This document shows positions 1 through 8,761 of a stretch of DNA of 64,000 bases, in pieces; within the stretch, counting starts at the first letter, position 1; each line of letters opens with the position of its first letter. The notes beneath the pieces were generated by a model. The model was not told where the DNA came from and ran no database searches. It was given only the letters and a program-made list of their open reading frames with translations. Source of the DNA: Chthoniobacteraceae bacterium (GTDB lineage: Bacteria > Verrucomicrobiota > Verrucomicrobiia > Chthoniobacterales > Chthoniobacteraceae); contig CANJZW010000005.1 in the NCBI GenBank assembly GCA_947479475.1, forward strand, positions 26,468 to 90,467. The letters run 5' to 3'. Both the position numbers and the translations under genes were made by a program.

Positions 1-210
1 ATTGGCGCCGCCTGCGACAAGAAGTGCTTCGCCGCTGACTCCGGCAAATGTGCCGGCGAACCCTTCCTTGTCGGGAATGGGCGGTAATTGGCTCCATTGA
101 AGAGGGTGGGTCCTCGGGGGGGATTGCTGTGGCAAAGAGACTTGGGCGAAACACGGGAGGGCTGGCGAGAGACTCCAGGCTAGGCAAGCGCTTAAAAATA
201 CGGGGAACAT
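1..210 (-). CDS. Partial mutarotase-like/N-acetylneuraminate epimerase-like protein (N-terminus only)
   Basis: The minus strand is open for 70 codons from an ATG at 210 to the left edge, so only the N-terminus is present. It starts with a Sec-like signal peptide (hydrophobic core about residues 4-20, ending ...PCFAQ). This is followed by a segment reading [12 protein letters not shown], then [16 protein letters not shown], which matches the first blade of the cyclically permuted mutarotase/kelch family that includes N-acetylneuraminate epimerase (NanM). It begins 13 bases after the stop of the sialidase gene on the same strand, so the two are probably co-transcribed: sialidase releases sialic acid and this enzyme would interconvert its anomers. 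The family call rests on the first-blade motif and the sialidase neighbour; the remainder of the gene lies outside the window. Confidence 0.72.
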   Translation of the reverse strand, partial: MFPVFLSACLAWSLSPALPCFAQVSLPQQSPPRTHPLQWSQLPPIPDKEGFAGTFAGVSGEALLVAGGAN

Positions 211-223
211 GGGGTGCAGAAAA

Positions 224-1462
224 TCAACGTGGGGAATTTTCCGGTCTTTTAGAGGGCGTGGGCTGTGCGCGAGAGTTCATCCATAGGGAACTCAAGCGGG
301 CGATGGTAAGCGACTGCTTGCGTTCGTAGAAACAGAGGGTCGTCCCATCTGGCAGAATCGCTAGGTCCGAGTAAGCGCTGGCGGATTCCTCCACGGTTTT
401 TGGAAGGCCCCATGTCTGGCCGTCGTCTTCGCTAATTTGGATGCTCAGGTTTTTTCTTCCGGCTTGTGCACCCGGGATTTCCTGGCCGTTTGCGTCGTAT
501 TTGAGGTTGTGCGGGTGGCAGAAAAGAAGGCGTCCGCGTGGTTCACTGGAGGGAACGCGGATTAGGCTTCCCATGCATTTGGGATCGAGCAGCGCGAAAT
601 CGAATTGAGGCGCCGACCAATGGGTCGCGCCATCGGGGCTAATGGTGATTAGGCGGCGGTTGGCTGCGGAGTTTGTGCGGGCGTTTAACATCACGCGGCC
701 GTCTGCGAGTTCAACAAGAGCGGCTTCGTTGGGGTTTTTCCACTCCGCCGTAGATGGCAGGGCGATTTCTCCTGCGTGCCAGGTCCGCCCATGGTCGTCG
801 CTGTAAATCGTTCCGCTCATCGACGGCGAATGATCGCCCGTCTTTCCGTAGGCCAGCCAGATGGGAACGGCGAGACGACCGTTTTTGAGCTGGAGCCCGT
901 GGCCGGGGCCTGTGGCGAGAACCTTCCAAGCACACTTCCCTCTGAAGGCTTCAAAGGCCTGCGTGATCTCGATCGGAGTGGAGAAGGTTAACCCATCGTC
1001 GTCGCTTTTCATATAAAAGCAGCGCGCGTAATTGATGCAGTACAAAAAATGGATCGCGTTGGTTTCGCGATCCACAATCGCCACCGGGTTATTGACGGTT
1101 TGCTCCTTCTCGCCGCCATTGAGTTTATGCGGGTTTCCCGGCAAACGTTCCCCAAAGTGGGCAATCTGGCGGCTGGCCTCCCAGGTGTTTCCTCCATCGG
1201 TACTCCGGCGGAGGTGAACTTCGATTTCCCCCCAATCGCTGCGGGCATCGCTGCGCGCCTCGCAGTACACCAGCACGGATCCTTTTTGGGTGACCACCAT
1301 GCCTGGAATTCGATACAGGCCGAAGCCGTTTTCACCCGCCGTAAAGAGATCGGTTTTTGGGATGGCGAAATCCTGCGCACCCGCCGTGGAAAGCGTGGCG
1401 AATAAGGACGCAGCGCCGAGGAATGCGGCGCACAAACGGGCGAACGGGTGGGGGAAATACAT
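224..1462 (-). CDS. Secreted exo-alpha-sialidase (neuraminidase, GH33-type)
   Basis: A 412-residue protein with a signal peptide (about residues 1-30, ending STAGAQ). The six-bladed sialidase fold is supported by a YRIP motif at 50-53 (its Arg belongs to the family's substrate carboxylate-binding triad). There are also Asp-box repeats S-x-D-x-G-x-T-W near 87-94, 221-228 and 344-351, the last preceded by a GRKNLS segment. Glu246 (in [10 protein letters not shown]) and Tyr364 (in ASAYSDLAI) are candidates for the nucleophile pair. It would remove terminal sialic acids from glycoconjugates outside the cytoplasm. A mutarotase-like gene follows 13 bases downstream, and a GntR/LacI-type regulator is divergent 69 bases upstream, suggesting sialic-acid induction. 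The family is confident; substrate linkage preference cannot be read from sequence. Confidence 0.88.
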   Translation of the reverse strand: MYFPHPFARLCAAFLGAASLFATLSTAGAQDFAIPKTDLFTAGENGFGLYRIPGMVVTQKGSVLVYCEARSDARSDWGEIEVHLRRSTDGGNTWEASRQIAHFGERLPGNPHKLNGGEKEQTVNNPVAIVDRETNAIHFLYCINYARCFYMKSDDDGLTFSTPIEITQAFEAFRGKCAWKVLATGPGHGLQLKNGRLAVPIWLAYGKTGDHSPSMSGTIYSDDHGRTWHAGEIALPSTAEWKNPNEAALVELADGRVMLNARTNSAANRRLITISPDGATHWSAPQFDFALLDPKCMGSLIRVPSSEPRGRLLFCHPHNLKYDANGQEIPGAQAGRKNLSIQISEDDGQTWGLPKTVEESASAYSDLAILPDGTTLCFYERKQSLTIARLSSLWMNSRAQPTPSKRPENSPR

Positions 1463-1487
1463 TCTGTAATCCTCGAGTGAGGGGGCC

Positions 1488-1517
1488 TTGAACTCTAGAC
1501 CAACAAGCTGGTAAAAT
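1488..1517 (+). promoter_or_regulatory. Predicted sigma70-like promoter of the divergent regulator
   Basis: A -35-like TTGAAC (1488-1493) and a -10-like TAAAAT (1512-1517) are separated by 18 bases. Transcription would begin around 1524-1526, leaving only about 6-8 bases before the ATG at 1532, so the message may be nearly leaderless. This fits the absence of any Shine-Dalgarno sequence before that ATG. The prediction is from sequence only. Confidence 0.45.
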
Positions 1518-1526
1518 TAGTTTACC
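1510..1526. promoter_or_regulatory. Palindromic operator candidate GGTAAA-N5-TTTACC
   Basis: A perfect 6+6 bp inverted repeat with a 5-base spacer lies five bases upstream of the regulator's ATG and covers its predicted -10 element. It sits in the 69-base gap between the divergent sialidase and regulator genes. The size and symmetry suit a GntR-family dimer, so autoregulation and control of the sialidase operon are likely. No binding data are available. Confidence 0.55.
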
Positions 1527-1531
1527 GCCCG

Positions 1532-2608
1532 ATGTCCCACTTTCCCGCCATTCCGCATCGTCCCTCGTTGATTGAACACGCCGCAAAGATACTTCGCGAC
1601 GCCCTGACGTTGGGCACCTGGGCAGGATATCTTCCCGGTGAACGAGCGCTGAGCGTGCAGCTTCACGTGAGCCGACCAACCCTTCGCGCGGCCCTTGTGA
1701 TTCTCGACCGGGAGGGTTGGTTCAGGTCGGAACTCGGAAAACGACGCGCAATTATAATGCCCCATTGCAAACCCAGGCCAAGCCCGACAAGGACAATTGC
1801 GTTGCTAAGTCCCCTGCCATTGACGGATCTGGTCTCGTTTGCGCAGGTCTGGACGGACAGTCTTCGAGAGTTCTTATCGAAAGCAGGGTATGAATTGCAA
1901 ATTTACCTGGGACGCCGATGGTGGCACTCGCTGAGTCCGGAGCGGGAGCTGGCAGCCCTTACTGAGCAGAATCCCGCCGCCGTGTGGGTGTTATTCAGCG
2001 GAACGGAACGCATTCAGCGGTGGTTTGAGGAGAGTTCAATTCCCTGTGTGACATCGGGTTCAGCACATGCTGGAATTCAGCTTCCGTCTGTGGATTTGAA
2101 TCATCGAGCCACGTGCAGGCATGCCGCCGGTCAATTTCTTTCCGCCGGTCATCAGCGTGTTGCTTTGATGCGGCAGGGGCCGAGGAATGCTGGAGATTTT
2201 GAAAGCGAGCAGGGTTTTTTGGAGGCGTTTTGTGCGAAGGCCGGAACGCATGCATGGGTTGTGGAGCACGACGGCACTCCTTCTGGAATCCAAAGAAAGT
2301 TAGACTCGGCGCTGAGGGGGTCCCCGCGGCCGAGCGGCTTTTTCGTCACCCACGCCATGCCTGCCCTCCTGGTTGCCAGTGAACTAATACGCCGGGGAAT
2401 CAACCTCCCCGGAGATGCTTCAATCATCTGTCGAGACACGGATTTGTTCCTCGAATACTTTTCCCCCAGCATCGCGCGTTACCGGGTGGATCCGCTCGTC
2501 CATGCGATGCGCCTAGGGCGTCTGGTGTTGCAACGTGCAAGCGGTAGCTCCTCAAAAAATCGGCTGGTGCGGCTGGTGCCGCAGTTCCACCCCGGGGAGT
2601 CGATGTAA
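1532..2608 (+). CDS. GntR-type winged-helix regulator with LacI-like sensor domain
   Basis: A 358-residue regulator. Residues about 8-75 form a GntR-type winged helix: a segment reading LPGERALSVQLHVSRPTLRA is followed by ALVILDREGW. Residues about 85-350 resemble the periplasmic-binding-protein-like sensor of LacI regulators. It contains GHQRVALMR, the usual strand after the hinge region, and a late AMPALLVASELIRRGINLPGD segment typical of LacI proteins. This GntR-HTH/LacI-sensor combination is common in Verrucomicrobiota and Planctomycetota. It is divergent from the sialidase, with a palindrome covering its own start region, so a sugar such as sialic acid is the likely ligand (inference). 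The ATG at 1532 lacks a Shine-Dalgarno sequence but matches the start of the helix-turn-helix domain. Confidence 0.85.
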   Translation: MSHFPAIPHRPSLIEHAAKILRDALTLGTWAGYLPGERALSVQLHVSRPTLRAALVILDREGWFRSELGKRRAIIMPHCKPRPSPTRTIALLSPLPLTDLVSFAQVWTDSLREFLSKAGYELQIYLGRRWWHSLSPERELAALTEQNPAAVWVLFSGTERIQRWFEESSIPCVTSGSAHAGIQLPSVDLNHRATCRHAAGQFLSAGHQRVALMRQGPRNAGDFESEQGFLEAFCAKAGTHAWVVEHDGTPSGIQRKLDSALRGSPRPSGFFVTHAMPALLVASELIRRGINLPGDASIICRDTDLFLEYFSPSIARYRVDPLVHAMRLGRLVLQRASGSSSKNRLVRLVPQFHPGESM

Positions 2609-2768
2609 AACCTTCCCCGTTGGTTTTCACTCCGGCGATCGTTAAGAGTTTGCGGTTGGATGCCAATCACGGAGAGCAGGTAGTTGTCCGTCTCTGCGCG
2701 CGGAATGTGGTGTCTGGTGTCTGTCCCGGGTCTAAAAGCCCCTTCCTGCGGGGATATTCATGCTTTGG

Positions 2769-4232
2769 CTACGCGCCTAGAATGGCCTTCACGACATGGG
2801 CTTCCTCAACCCCGGTGAGGCGGACATTCAGGCCGCGAAACTTGTGCGTCATCTGCTCGTGGTCGATGCCCAGACAATGCAGGATCGTGGCGTGCAGGTC
2901 GCGAATGTGGACCGGGTTCTCGACGATGTTGTAGCAAAAATCGTCTGTCGCGCCGTACTCGATTCCCCCCTTGATGCCGCCGCCTGCGAGCCAAACCGTG
3001 AAGCTGCGCCCGTGATGATCCCGCCCCATGCCGGGATCGCCGAGTTTGCCCTGACTGAAGACCGTGCGCCCGAATTCAGTGGCGAAAACGACTAGCGTAT
3101 CATCGAGAAGCCCCCGGTGTTTGAGATCTTGAATCAAGGCGGCAGTGGGTTGATCGATGTCTCTGCACTGGTTGGGGAGCTGTTTTGCGATGGCGATGTG
3201 TTGATCCCAACCCCGGTGAAAAAGTTGGACGAAGCGCACATCGCGCTCCAGTAAACGCCGGGCCAAAAGACAATTCGCCGCGTAGCTGCCCGGCTTGTGG
3301 ACTTCCGGGCCGTAGGCTTCCAGGGTTTGAACGGATTCGCCGCTGATGTCGGAGAGATCGGGAACTGAGGTTTGCATACGGTACGCCATTTCATAGGCCT
3401 TGATGCGGGTGATCGTTTCGGGATCTCCAAGCTCTTCCGCGCGCAACTGATTCAGCTTCGCGAGATCATCCAGCGCAGCCCTGCGCTGCGCGGGTTCGAC
3501 GCCGGGCGGGTTTTGCAAATAGAGGACCGGGTTTTTGCCCGGGCGCAGCCCCACTCCTTGGTGGGAGGAGGGCAAGAACCCACTGCCCCAAAGCCGCGAG
3601 AAAATAGGTTGCCCAGGGTTTTTGCCAGTGCCTTGGGAGACCATTGCAATAAATGCGGGAAGGTTTTCGTTTACCGTTCCGAGCCCGTAGCTGACCCAGG
3701 CTCCCATGCTGGCATAGCCGGGAAGCTGATTGCCGGTGTTCATGAAGGTGATCCCAGGATCGTGGTTGATCGCCTCGGTGTGGAGACTTTTGACGATGCA
3801 GATGTCGTCCGCGAGAGTTTGGATGTGGGGCAGAAGGTCGCTGATCCAGGTGCCATGTTTGCCGCAACGCTTGCCGCTTTTCAACGGAGGCACCACGGGA
3901 TAGGCGCTTTGGCCGCTGGTCATTCCAGTCAGGCGTTGTGTCCCTTTGATGCTGGGAGGTAGTTCCTTGCCAGCGTGCTCGTGGAGCATCGGTTTGTCAT
4001 CAAACAGATCCACGTGGGAAAGACCGCCGCTTTGGAACAGGCAGAGCACTCTTTTGGCTTTGGGCGCAAAACGTTTGAAGCCCTCCGGAATCGGACTGGG
4101 AGAGGTTTCTGCGGCCCCGATGAGCCCGGGGTTGAGGAGGCCGCCCAGTGCGATACTTCCGATGCCGCCGGAGATCCCCTCCAGAAAACGGCGGCGGCTC
4201 AAATCGAGGAAACGTTCTTCAATAGGATTCAT
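2769..4232 (-). CDS. DUF1501 family protein (sulfatase/phosphatase-like fold), Tat-type signal
   Basis: A 487-residue exported protein. The N-terminus has SRRRFLEG (residues 12-19) followed by a Gly/Ala/Leu-rich stretch, a twin-arginine-like signal. The body has DUF1501 hallmarks: LFQSGGLSHVDLFDDKP early in the chain, then ATEFGRT and GRDHHGRSFTVWLAGGG toward the C-terminus. These Asp/His motifs correspond to metal-binding positions in the alkaline phosphatase/sulfatase superfamily, to which DUF1501 has been related; its substrate is unknown. The gene starts 12 bases after the stop of the DUF1549/DUF1553 cytochrome gene on the same strand, the usual two-gene arrangement in Planctomycetota and Verrucomicrobiota. 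Family assignment is firm; function is open. Confidence 0.88.
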   Translation of the reverse strand: MNPIEERFLDLSRRRFLEGISGGIGSIALGGLLNPGLIGAAETSPSPIPEGFKRFAPKAKRVLCLFQSGGLSHVDLFDDKPMLHEHAGKELPPSIKGTQRLTGMTSGQSAYPVVPPLKSGKRCGKHGTWISDLLPHIQTLADDICIVKSLHTEAINHDPGITFMNTGNQLPGYASMGAWVSYGLGTVNENLPAFIAMVSQGTGKNPGQPIFSRLWGSGFLPSSHQGVGLRPGKNPVLYLQNPPGVEPAQRRAALDDLAKLNQLRAEELGDPETITRIKAYEMAYRMQTSVPDLSDISGESVQTLEAYGPEVHKPGSYAANCLLARRLLERDVRFVQLFHRGWDQHIAIAKQLPNQCRDIDQPTAALIQDLKHRGLLDDTLVVFATEFGRTVFSQGKLGDPGMGRDHHGRSFTVWLAGGGIKGGIEYGATDDFCYNIVENPVHIRDLHATILHCLGIDHEQMTHKFRGLNVRLTGVEEAHVVKAILGA

Positions 4233-4244
4233 ACGGATAGAGAG

Positions 4245-7200
4245 TTAGTTTCGGGTCACAGCTTCGCTCAGGTTCAGGATCAGCGAGGCGACCTGCATCC
4301 AGGCCGCGTGTTCAATGGGTGGGAGCTTAAGATCACGGTCGGATTCACCCACGCTTAAGGTTATTTTCGCCTGATCCGGTTTCGCGGCGTATCCGGCCCG
4401 TTCGCGAGCAAGGGCGCCCGTGAGGATGCGGACTTCCTCGGGCTTCGGTTGGCGTGAGGTGACCGCCGAAAATGCCCAGCGGAGTTTGGACAGGTCGTCC
4501 CCGGTCTGTTGCAACGCCCGCTGAGCCAGGGCCCGGGCCGCCTCCACAAACTGCGGGTCATTGAGTGTGACGAGCGCCTGCAACGGAGTGGTGGTGTTGC
4601 CCCTTGAGACGGTGCAAACCTCTCGGTTCGGCGCGTCAAAAGCCGTCATGTTTGGTGGGGCGGCTGTCCGTTTCCAATACGTGTACAGACTGCGCCGGTA
4701 TAACTTTTCCCCATGGTCCTGCACGAATGTCTGAGCGGTCGCGGGCGAGCTTCCATAGTGGCTGACCTCTCTCCAAAGGTCCCCGGGACTATAGGGGTTT
4801 ACGCTCGGTCCGCCGATGTGTTCCTCCAGCAGGCCGCTGGACTTTAGGGCGGCATCCCGTACGAGCTCCGCGGGCAGGCGGAAACGCGGGCCGCGGGCCA
4901 GGAGCCGGTTTTGGGGATCGCGTTCGAGCAATTCCCGGGACGTTACGGAACTCTGCCGGTACGTGTCGCTGAGAACCATTAGTTTAAGGAGATGTTTAAC
5001 GTCCCACCCGCTTTCCGTAAATTCTGCCGCCAGCCAATCGAGGAGTTCCGGATGACTGGGCCATTCCCCTTGTGCGCCGAAATCGGCGGGTGTGGCGACG
5101 ATTCCGATTCCGAAGAGCATCTTCCAAAACCGGTTGACCGCGACTCGCGCCGTAAGCGGGTTTTCCTTCATGCTAATCCACTGTGCGAGGCCGAGACGAT
5201 TTGCGGGAGCGCCCGCAGGCATTGGTGGGAGCGCGCGCGGGGTTCCCTCGGAAACTTTCAGCGTCGGTTTGGAGTAGTCTCCTCGCTCCAAAATGAAAGT
5301 TTCCCGAGGTTTCTCGGCCACATTCATCACCATGGCTGGAAAAGCCTGCGTCAACGACGCCAGCCGTTCTTCGAGGTTTGCGAGGTCGATCCGAGTCCGG
5401 TTTAATTCCTGCGCGTGTGCGGCGCCGTATTTCCATAACTCGTCCTTCTCTCCGGCGGTGCGTTGTTCGCCGGGCAGCTTTAAAATGCGGAGCACTTCAG
5501 GGGGAAGATCGCTGTCATCATCATCACCAGTGATAACCCTCAATTCGATGTGCTCGGGTGTGAGCTTCTGGCCATGTCCAAAGACCAGCTGCGTGGTCAG
5601 GAAAGGCGTCTTGGCGGTGTCGATGGGTTCGTTAAACGTCGCGGTGAGGCGCACCGGACCGTCGCTGGCAAGGTCCGGGGACCAACCACTTTCATTACGC
5701 GGATCTAGGCATCCGGACGGGGGATACTTCACGTCCCAACTGTTTGCGGTCGTTTTGGCGATGGGCTCCAATTTGTGGAGGTTGATTTGATCGCTCGCTA
5801 TGGGACCGGCCGTGGCAGAAAGAGACGTGAGCATGAAGCTGCCTTTCATTTTAAGAGGAACGGCCGATGTGGCCTCTTTTTGCTTCGCCGCGCGCTTGTC
5901 TTCCGGACCGTATCCCCAGCCCCCGCCGGGGAGCGTCGCCACGGGATGCACGATGACTCGCAATCCGGTGATGGGTTTCTTCAACTTTGGAAGCTGCATT
6001 GAAATGTCGAATGCGCCCATCTCGAAGGCCTGTTTGAGCCGCACGCTACTTCCTTCGATTTCGAAGCCGCCTCCGCGATTTGGGAAAGATATTTTCAGGA
6101 CCTCGACGGGATGCGTTTCCAAGTGGAGCCCCCGTTTGGCGAGGATCGCTTGCTGTCGGGTTTCCCAAACGGAGAGGATCGCGTGATCCGGGCGTGAGAG
6201 AATCGCTTGCAGGGTTGTGATCCGAGTCTGCAGCGCAGGCAACTCCTCGGTTTTGAGAGGCGTCTTGGCCTCGATAAAAGGCCCCGGATTGATTCCGGAA
6301 TTCCCATCCAATCCCCGATCGCCTAAAGAATTGAAGAAGGCGAACATTTGAAAGTACTCCTTCTGGGTGATCGGATCGAACTTGTGGTCGTGGCACTGCG
6401 CGCACCCGAGGGTCAGTCCTAACACCGCTTCTCCAAGCGTTTTGACGCGGTCCGCATTGTAATTGGTGAGGTTTTCCTCCGGGATGGTCCCGCCTTCATG
6501 GGTCACCATGTTGTTGCGCTGAAAGCCCGTCGCGACCAAATCAGCGTTGGTTCGGTCGGGCAACAAGTCCCCTGCGATCTGTTCCAGCAAAAATCGATCG
6601 TATGGTTTGTTCTCGTTGAAAGCCTGAATCACCCAGTCTCTCCAAAGCCACATCTGGCGGCCGCCATCGATGGAGAAGCCGTTTGTATCCGCATAACGGG
6701 CTGCATCGAGCCATTCCAGGGCCATGCGTTCACCGAAATGCGCGGACTTCAAAAGCCTGTCCACCAGCGCCTCATAGGCCTGTGGGGTGGAATCCTTCGC
6801 GAACTTTGAAACCTCTGCAGAATCCGGTGGCAATCCAGTTAAATCCAAGGAGAGGCGACGTATCAGAGTGGCTTTGTCTGCCGCGGGTGATAGAGCAAGC
6901 CCCTCTTCGGAAAGCCGTTTGCGGATCAGGGAGTCTATCGCCTTCGCGGGCTCCAGGGGCGCGCGCTTTGGGGACATAAATGCCCAGTGCCCCTCGTATT
7001 TCGCGCCCTCTTGGATCCACTGTTTGATTTTCTGTTTGTCACCGACCGTGAGTTTTAAATGCGATTTTGGCGGGGGCATCAATTCCTCAGCGTCCTCGCT
7101 GATGATCCGCTTCCAGGCTTCACTGCTGTTTAAATCTCCCGGCTTCAGCGCAACGACGCCTTCGCGTTCCGAATAGGCTTGCCCGGCAAGGTCCAAGCGC

Positions 7201-7349
7201 AGCTTGGCTTTGCGTGCTTTTTCATCGAACCCGTGACAAGAGAAACAGTGTTCTGAAAGAATGGGCCGGATGTCCCGATTGTATTCCATGGGGGCTGCTT
7301 GCGCGATTGCGGTCGCGCCAAGGGAGATCCAGATGGGGAAAAGTTTCAT
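4245..7349 (-). CDS. PSD1-type protein: planctomycete cytochrome c + DUF1549 + DUF1553
   Basis: About 1034 residues. The ATG at 7349 is preferred over one 63 bases upstream because it places a clean Sec signal (MKLFPIWISLGATAIAQA) at the N-terminus. A CFSCH heme-type motif (C35, C38, H39) marks the planctomycete cytochrome c domain. DUF1549 follows at roughly 140-360, including [10 protein letters not shown] and a second C-x2-CH motif in CAQCHDHKFDPITQ. DUF1553 occupies about 690-960 with NRFWKMLFGIG and a late RGNTTTPLQALVTLNDPQF motif. It probably acts in the periplasm or envelope as a heme protein with unknown catalytic domains. It is first in an operon with the DUF1501 gene 12 bases downstream. 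The domain architecture is clear; no biochemical role is established. Confidence 0.9.
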   Translation of the reverse strand: MKLFPIWISLGATAIAQAAPMEYNRDIRPILSEHCFSCHGFDEKARKAKLRLDLAGQAYSEREGVVALKPGDLNSSEAWKRIISEDAEELMPPPKSHLKLTVGDKQKIKQWIQEGAKYEGHWAFMSPKRAPLEPAKAIDSLIRKRLSEEGLALSPAADKATLIRRLSLDLTGLPPDSAEVSKFAKDSTPQAYEALVDRLLKSAHFGERMALEWLDAARYADTNGFSIDGGRQMWLWRDWVIQAFNENKPYDRFLLEQIAGDLLPDRTNADLVATGFQRNNMVTHEGGTIPEENLTNYNADRVKTLGEAVLGLTLGCAQCHDHKFDPITQKEYFQMFAFFNSLGDRGLDGNSGINPGPFIEAKTPLKTEELPALQTRITTLQAILSRPDHAILSVWETRQQAILAKRGLHLETHPVEVLKISFPNRGGGFEIEGSSVRLKQAFEMGAFDISMQLPKLKKPITGLRVIVHPVATLPGGGWGYGPEDKRAAKQKEATSAVPLKMKGSFMLTSLSATAGPIASDQINLHKLEPIAKTTANSWDVKYPPSGCLDPRNESGWSPDLASDGPVRLTATFNEPIDTAKTPFLTTQLVFGHGQKLTPEHIELRVITGDDDDSDLPPEVLRILKLPGEQRTAGEKDELWKYGAAHAQELNRTRIDLANLEERLASLTQAFPAMVMNVAEKPRETFILERGDYSKPTLKVSEGTPRALPPMPAGAPANRLGLAQWISMKENPLTARVAVNRFWKMLFGIGIVATPADFGAQGEWPSHPELLDWLAAEFTESGWDVKHLLKLMVLSDTYRQSSVTSRELLERDPQNRLLARGPRFRLPAELVRDAALKSSGLLEEHIGGPSVNPYSPGDLWREVSHYGSSPATAQTFVQDHGEKLYRRSLYTYWKRTAAPPNMTAFDAPNREVCTVSRGNTTTPLQALVTLNDPQFVEAARALAQRALQQTGDDLSKLRWAFSAVTSRQPKPEEVRILTGALARERAGYAAKPDQAKITLSVGESDRDLKLPPIEHAAWMQVASLILNLSEAVTRN

Positions 7350-7702
7350 GGCGTATTTTGGAGTAAACAAGAGGGATTGGGTGAGAGTATTAAGGCAACG
7401 AAAGAATGGCAACGCACCTTCCGTGAAGGCGCACGCAGTGCTCCCCGATGGATACTTTTTGTGAACATCCGCAATGCCGCTCCGTTCATGCCCGTATCCC
7501 CTCGAGACTCAGGGTAGCTTTATGGCGTCTACTTGAACGGCGGCGACAACTCTTCCTGAGTCGGTATCAGTCGCGAGCTCTGGATCAACAACAGAGCTGG
7601 ACTCGCTGTGATTCCAGACGCCAGCCTGTCAAAGGTTGAGTGCACAAAGTGGGTGTCATTCCATAAAGCCACGGTCACTGCGACTACCCCAAGAATGCGG
7701 TG
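7350..7702. other. Intergenic region between two minus-strand genes
   Basis: This 353-base stretch separates the stop of the DUF429-like gene from the start of the PSD1-type gene. It must hold the leader or promoter of the PSD1-DUF1501 operon if that operon is transcribed independently. Short open frames cross it on the plus strand but show no domain motifs or convincing starts. I see no hairpin terminator, repeat or RNA gene. Confidence 0.4.
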
Positions 7703-8515
7703 TCAAAAACCCTTGCCAACTTTGTTGCGCTCGGGGCTGCAGCCTAGAATCCATCCTTCGATTTGGGCGGTCTTTTTAACGGCGGCGGGGAGTTCGATGT
7801 TGAAACACTGGGAGAGCCAGTTTTGGCTGTCTTGCTGTTGCATCCAAGCGACCGAGGCAAAGGCGTCCTGTTGGTGTGAATTCAGCGTGCCCTTTGGAAA
7901 AAGACGGCTCCAGAGAGAGGGGTAAATCTCGGTGATGACCGACCGGCCCGCAGGGGGCAACCAGCCGTCAAAGGGCCAGAAATGGACCTTATTTTGCAGC
8001 TGCCTGCGGAGATAAAGCAGCCAGGGAATTCCGGCGTGGGTGGATTTAGCGACACTCCCCTGCACATCAAAATGGAATACGGACTTTGCCGAGCGACACT
8101 GGAGTTCTGTCAGTCGCCTCCATCGGGAATTCCCGCTCCGCTCCGCGCCTGCGCCGCACATTCCCTTCCGGACAAAATCGACGTAGGTGTGGGGTTCGTC
8201 TGTGGGCCAGTGTTTTTGAAAGTCCTCCAAAAACAAAGGCCAGTCCAAGGGGAGGTTGTGTTCTTGAAAATAACGCAGTGGGAATGAAAAACCGTGGTCC
8301 ATGCCGACCAGAGTGGGCGGACCGCTTTCCAACTCTTGTGCCAGCCAGAGCGCCAACCCCCGACGAGTCCAATATTTCTTGGGGCTGGGGGGCGGATGGA
8401 TTTCAACGGGATCAACCGAGGGAGAGGCTTCAAAAACACGCAAGCCGCTCAGACTGGCTTCCGCCGTTTGAGCTCCGGAGTAGTCGATGCCGAGGTAACG
8501 ATCAAAGAGTGGCAC
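7703..8515 (-). CDS. DUF429-like protein (RNase H-like fold), function unknown
   Basis: A 270-residue cytoplasmic protein with no signal peptide. It opens with GIDYSGA (about residues 9-15), resembling the acidic first strand of RNase H-like folds found in DUF429 proteins. Further conserved-looking stretches are VGMDHGFSFP, VFHFDVQGSVAKSTHAGIPW and a late EIYPSLWSRLFP. An SHQQDAFASVAW segment near the C-terminus supplies another Asp. The acidic residues could form a nuclease-type metal site, but this is not shown. It stands alone, with 246 bases to the divergent DUF1592 gene and 353 bases to the PSD1 gene. Related uncharacterised proteins occur widely in bacteria. The family link is by motif recognition only. 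Confidence 0.6.
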   Translation of the reverse strand: MPLFDRYLGIDYSGAQTAEASLSGLRVFEASPSVDPVEIHPPPSPKKYWTRRGLALWLAQELESGPPTLVGMDHGFSFPLRYFQEHNLPLDWPLFLEDFQKHWPTDEPHTYVDFVRKGMCGAGAERSGNSRWRRLTELQCRSAKSVFHFDVQGSVAKSTHAGIPWLLYLRRQLQNKVHFWPFDGWLPPAGRSVITEIYPSLWSRLFPKGTLNSHQQDAFASVAWMQQQDSQNWLSQCFNIELPAAVKKTAQIEGWILGCSPERNKVGKGF

Positions 8516-8761
8516 TGGGAAGGGGGGGATTTGGGAAAAGACTTATGAAGCAGATTCCGAGCGACGTTTGGCGCGTCTCTTTAAGATTCAAATCCCAAGG
8601 TCTGAGAAGATAAGGCCAAAGGGCTGTTGTTCGCGGCGTGAAAAGTGAACGGAAGCAAAGCCTATCTTATTTCTCATTAACCAAAAAACAATGACTTTAG
8701 GATCGGACAGAGCTTGAGGAAATCTCGAAGATAAAGTCTGCTGACATTTGCTTTTGTCCGT

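Noticed and set aside
48..329. Plus-strand open frame at the left edge
   Set aside because: It is antisense to the mutarotase-like and sialidase genes, whose minus-strand frames show clear family motifs and signal peptides.
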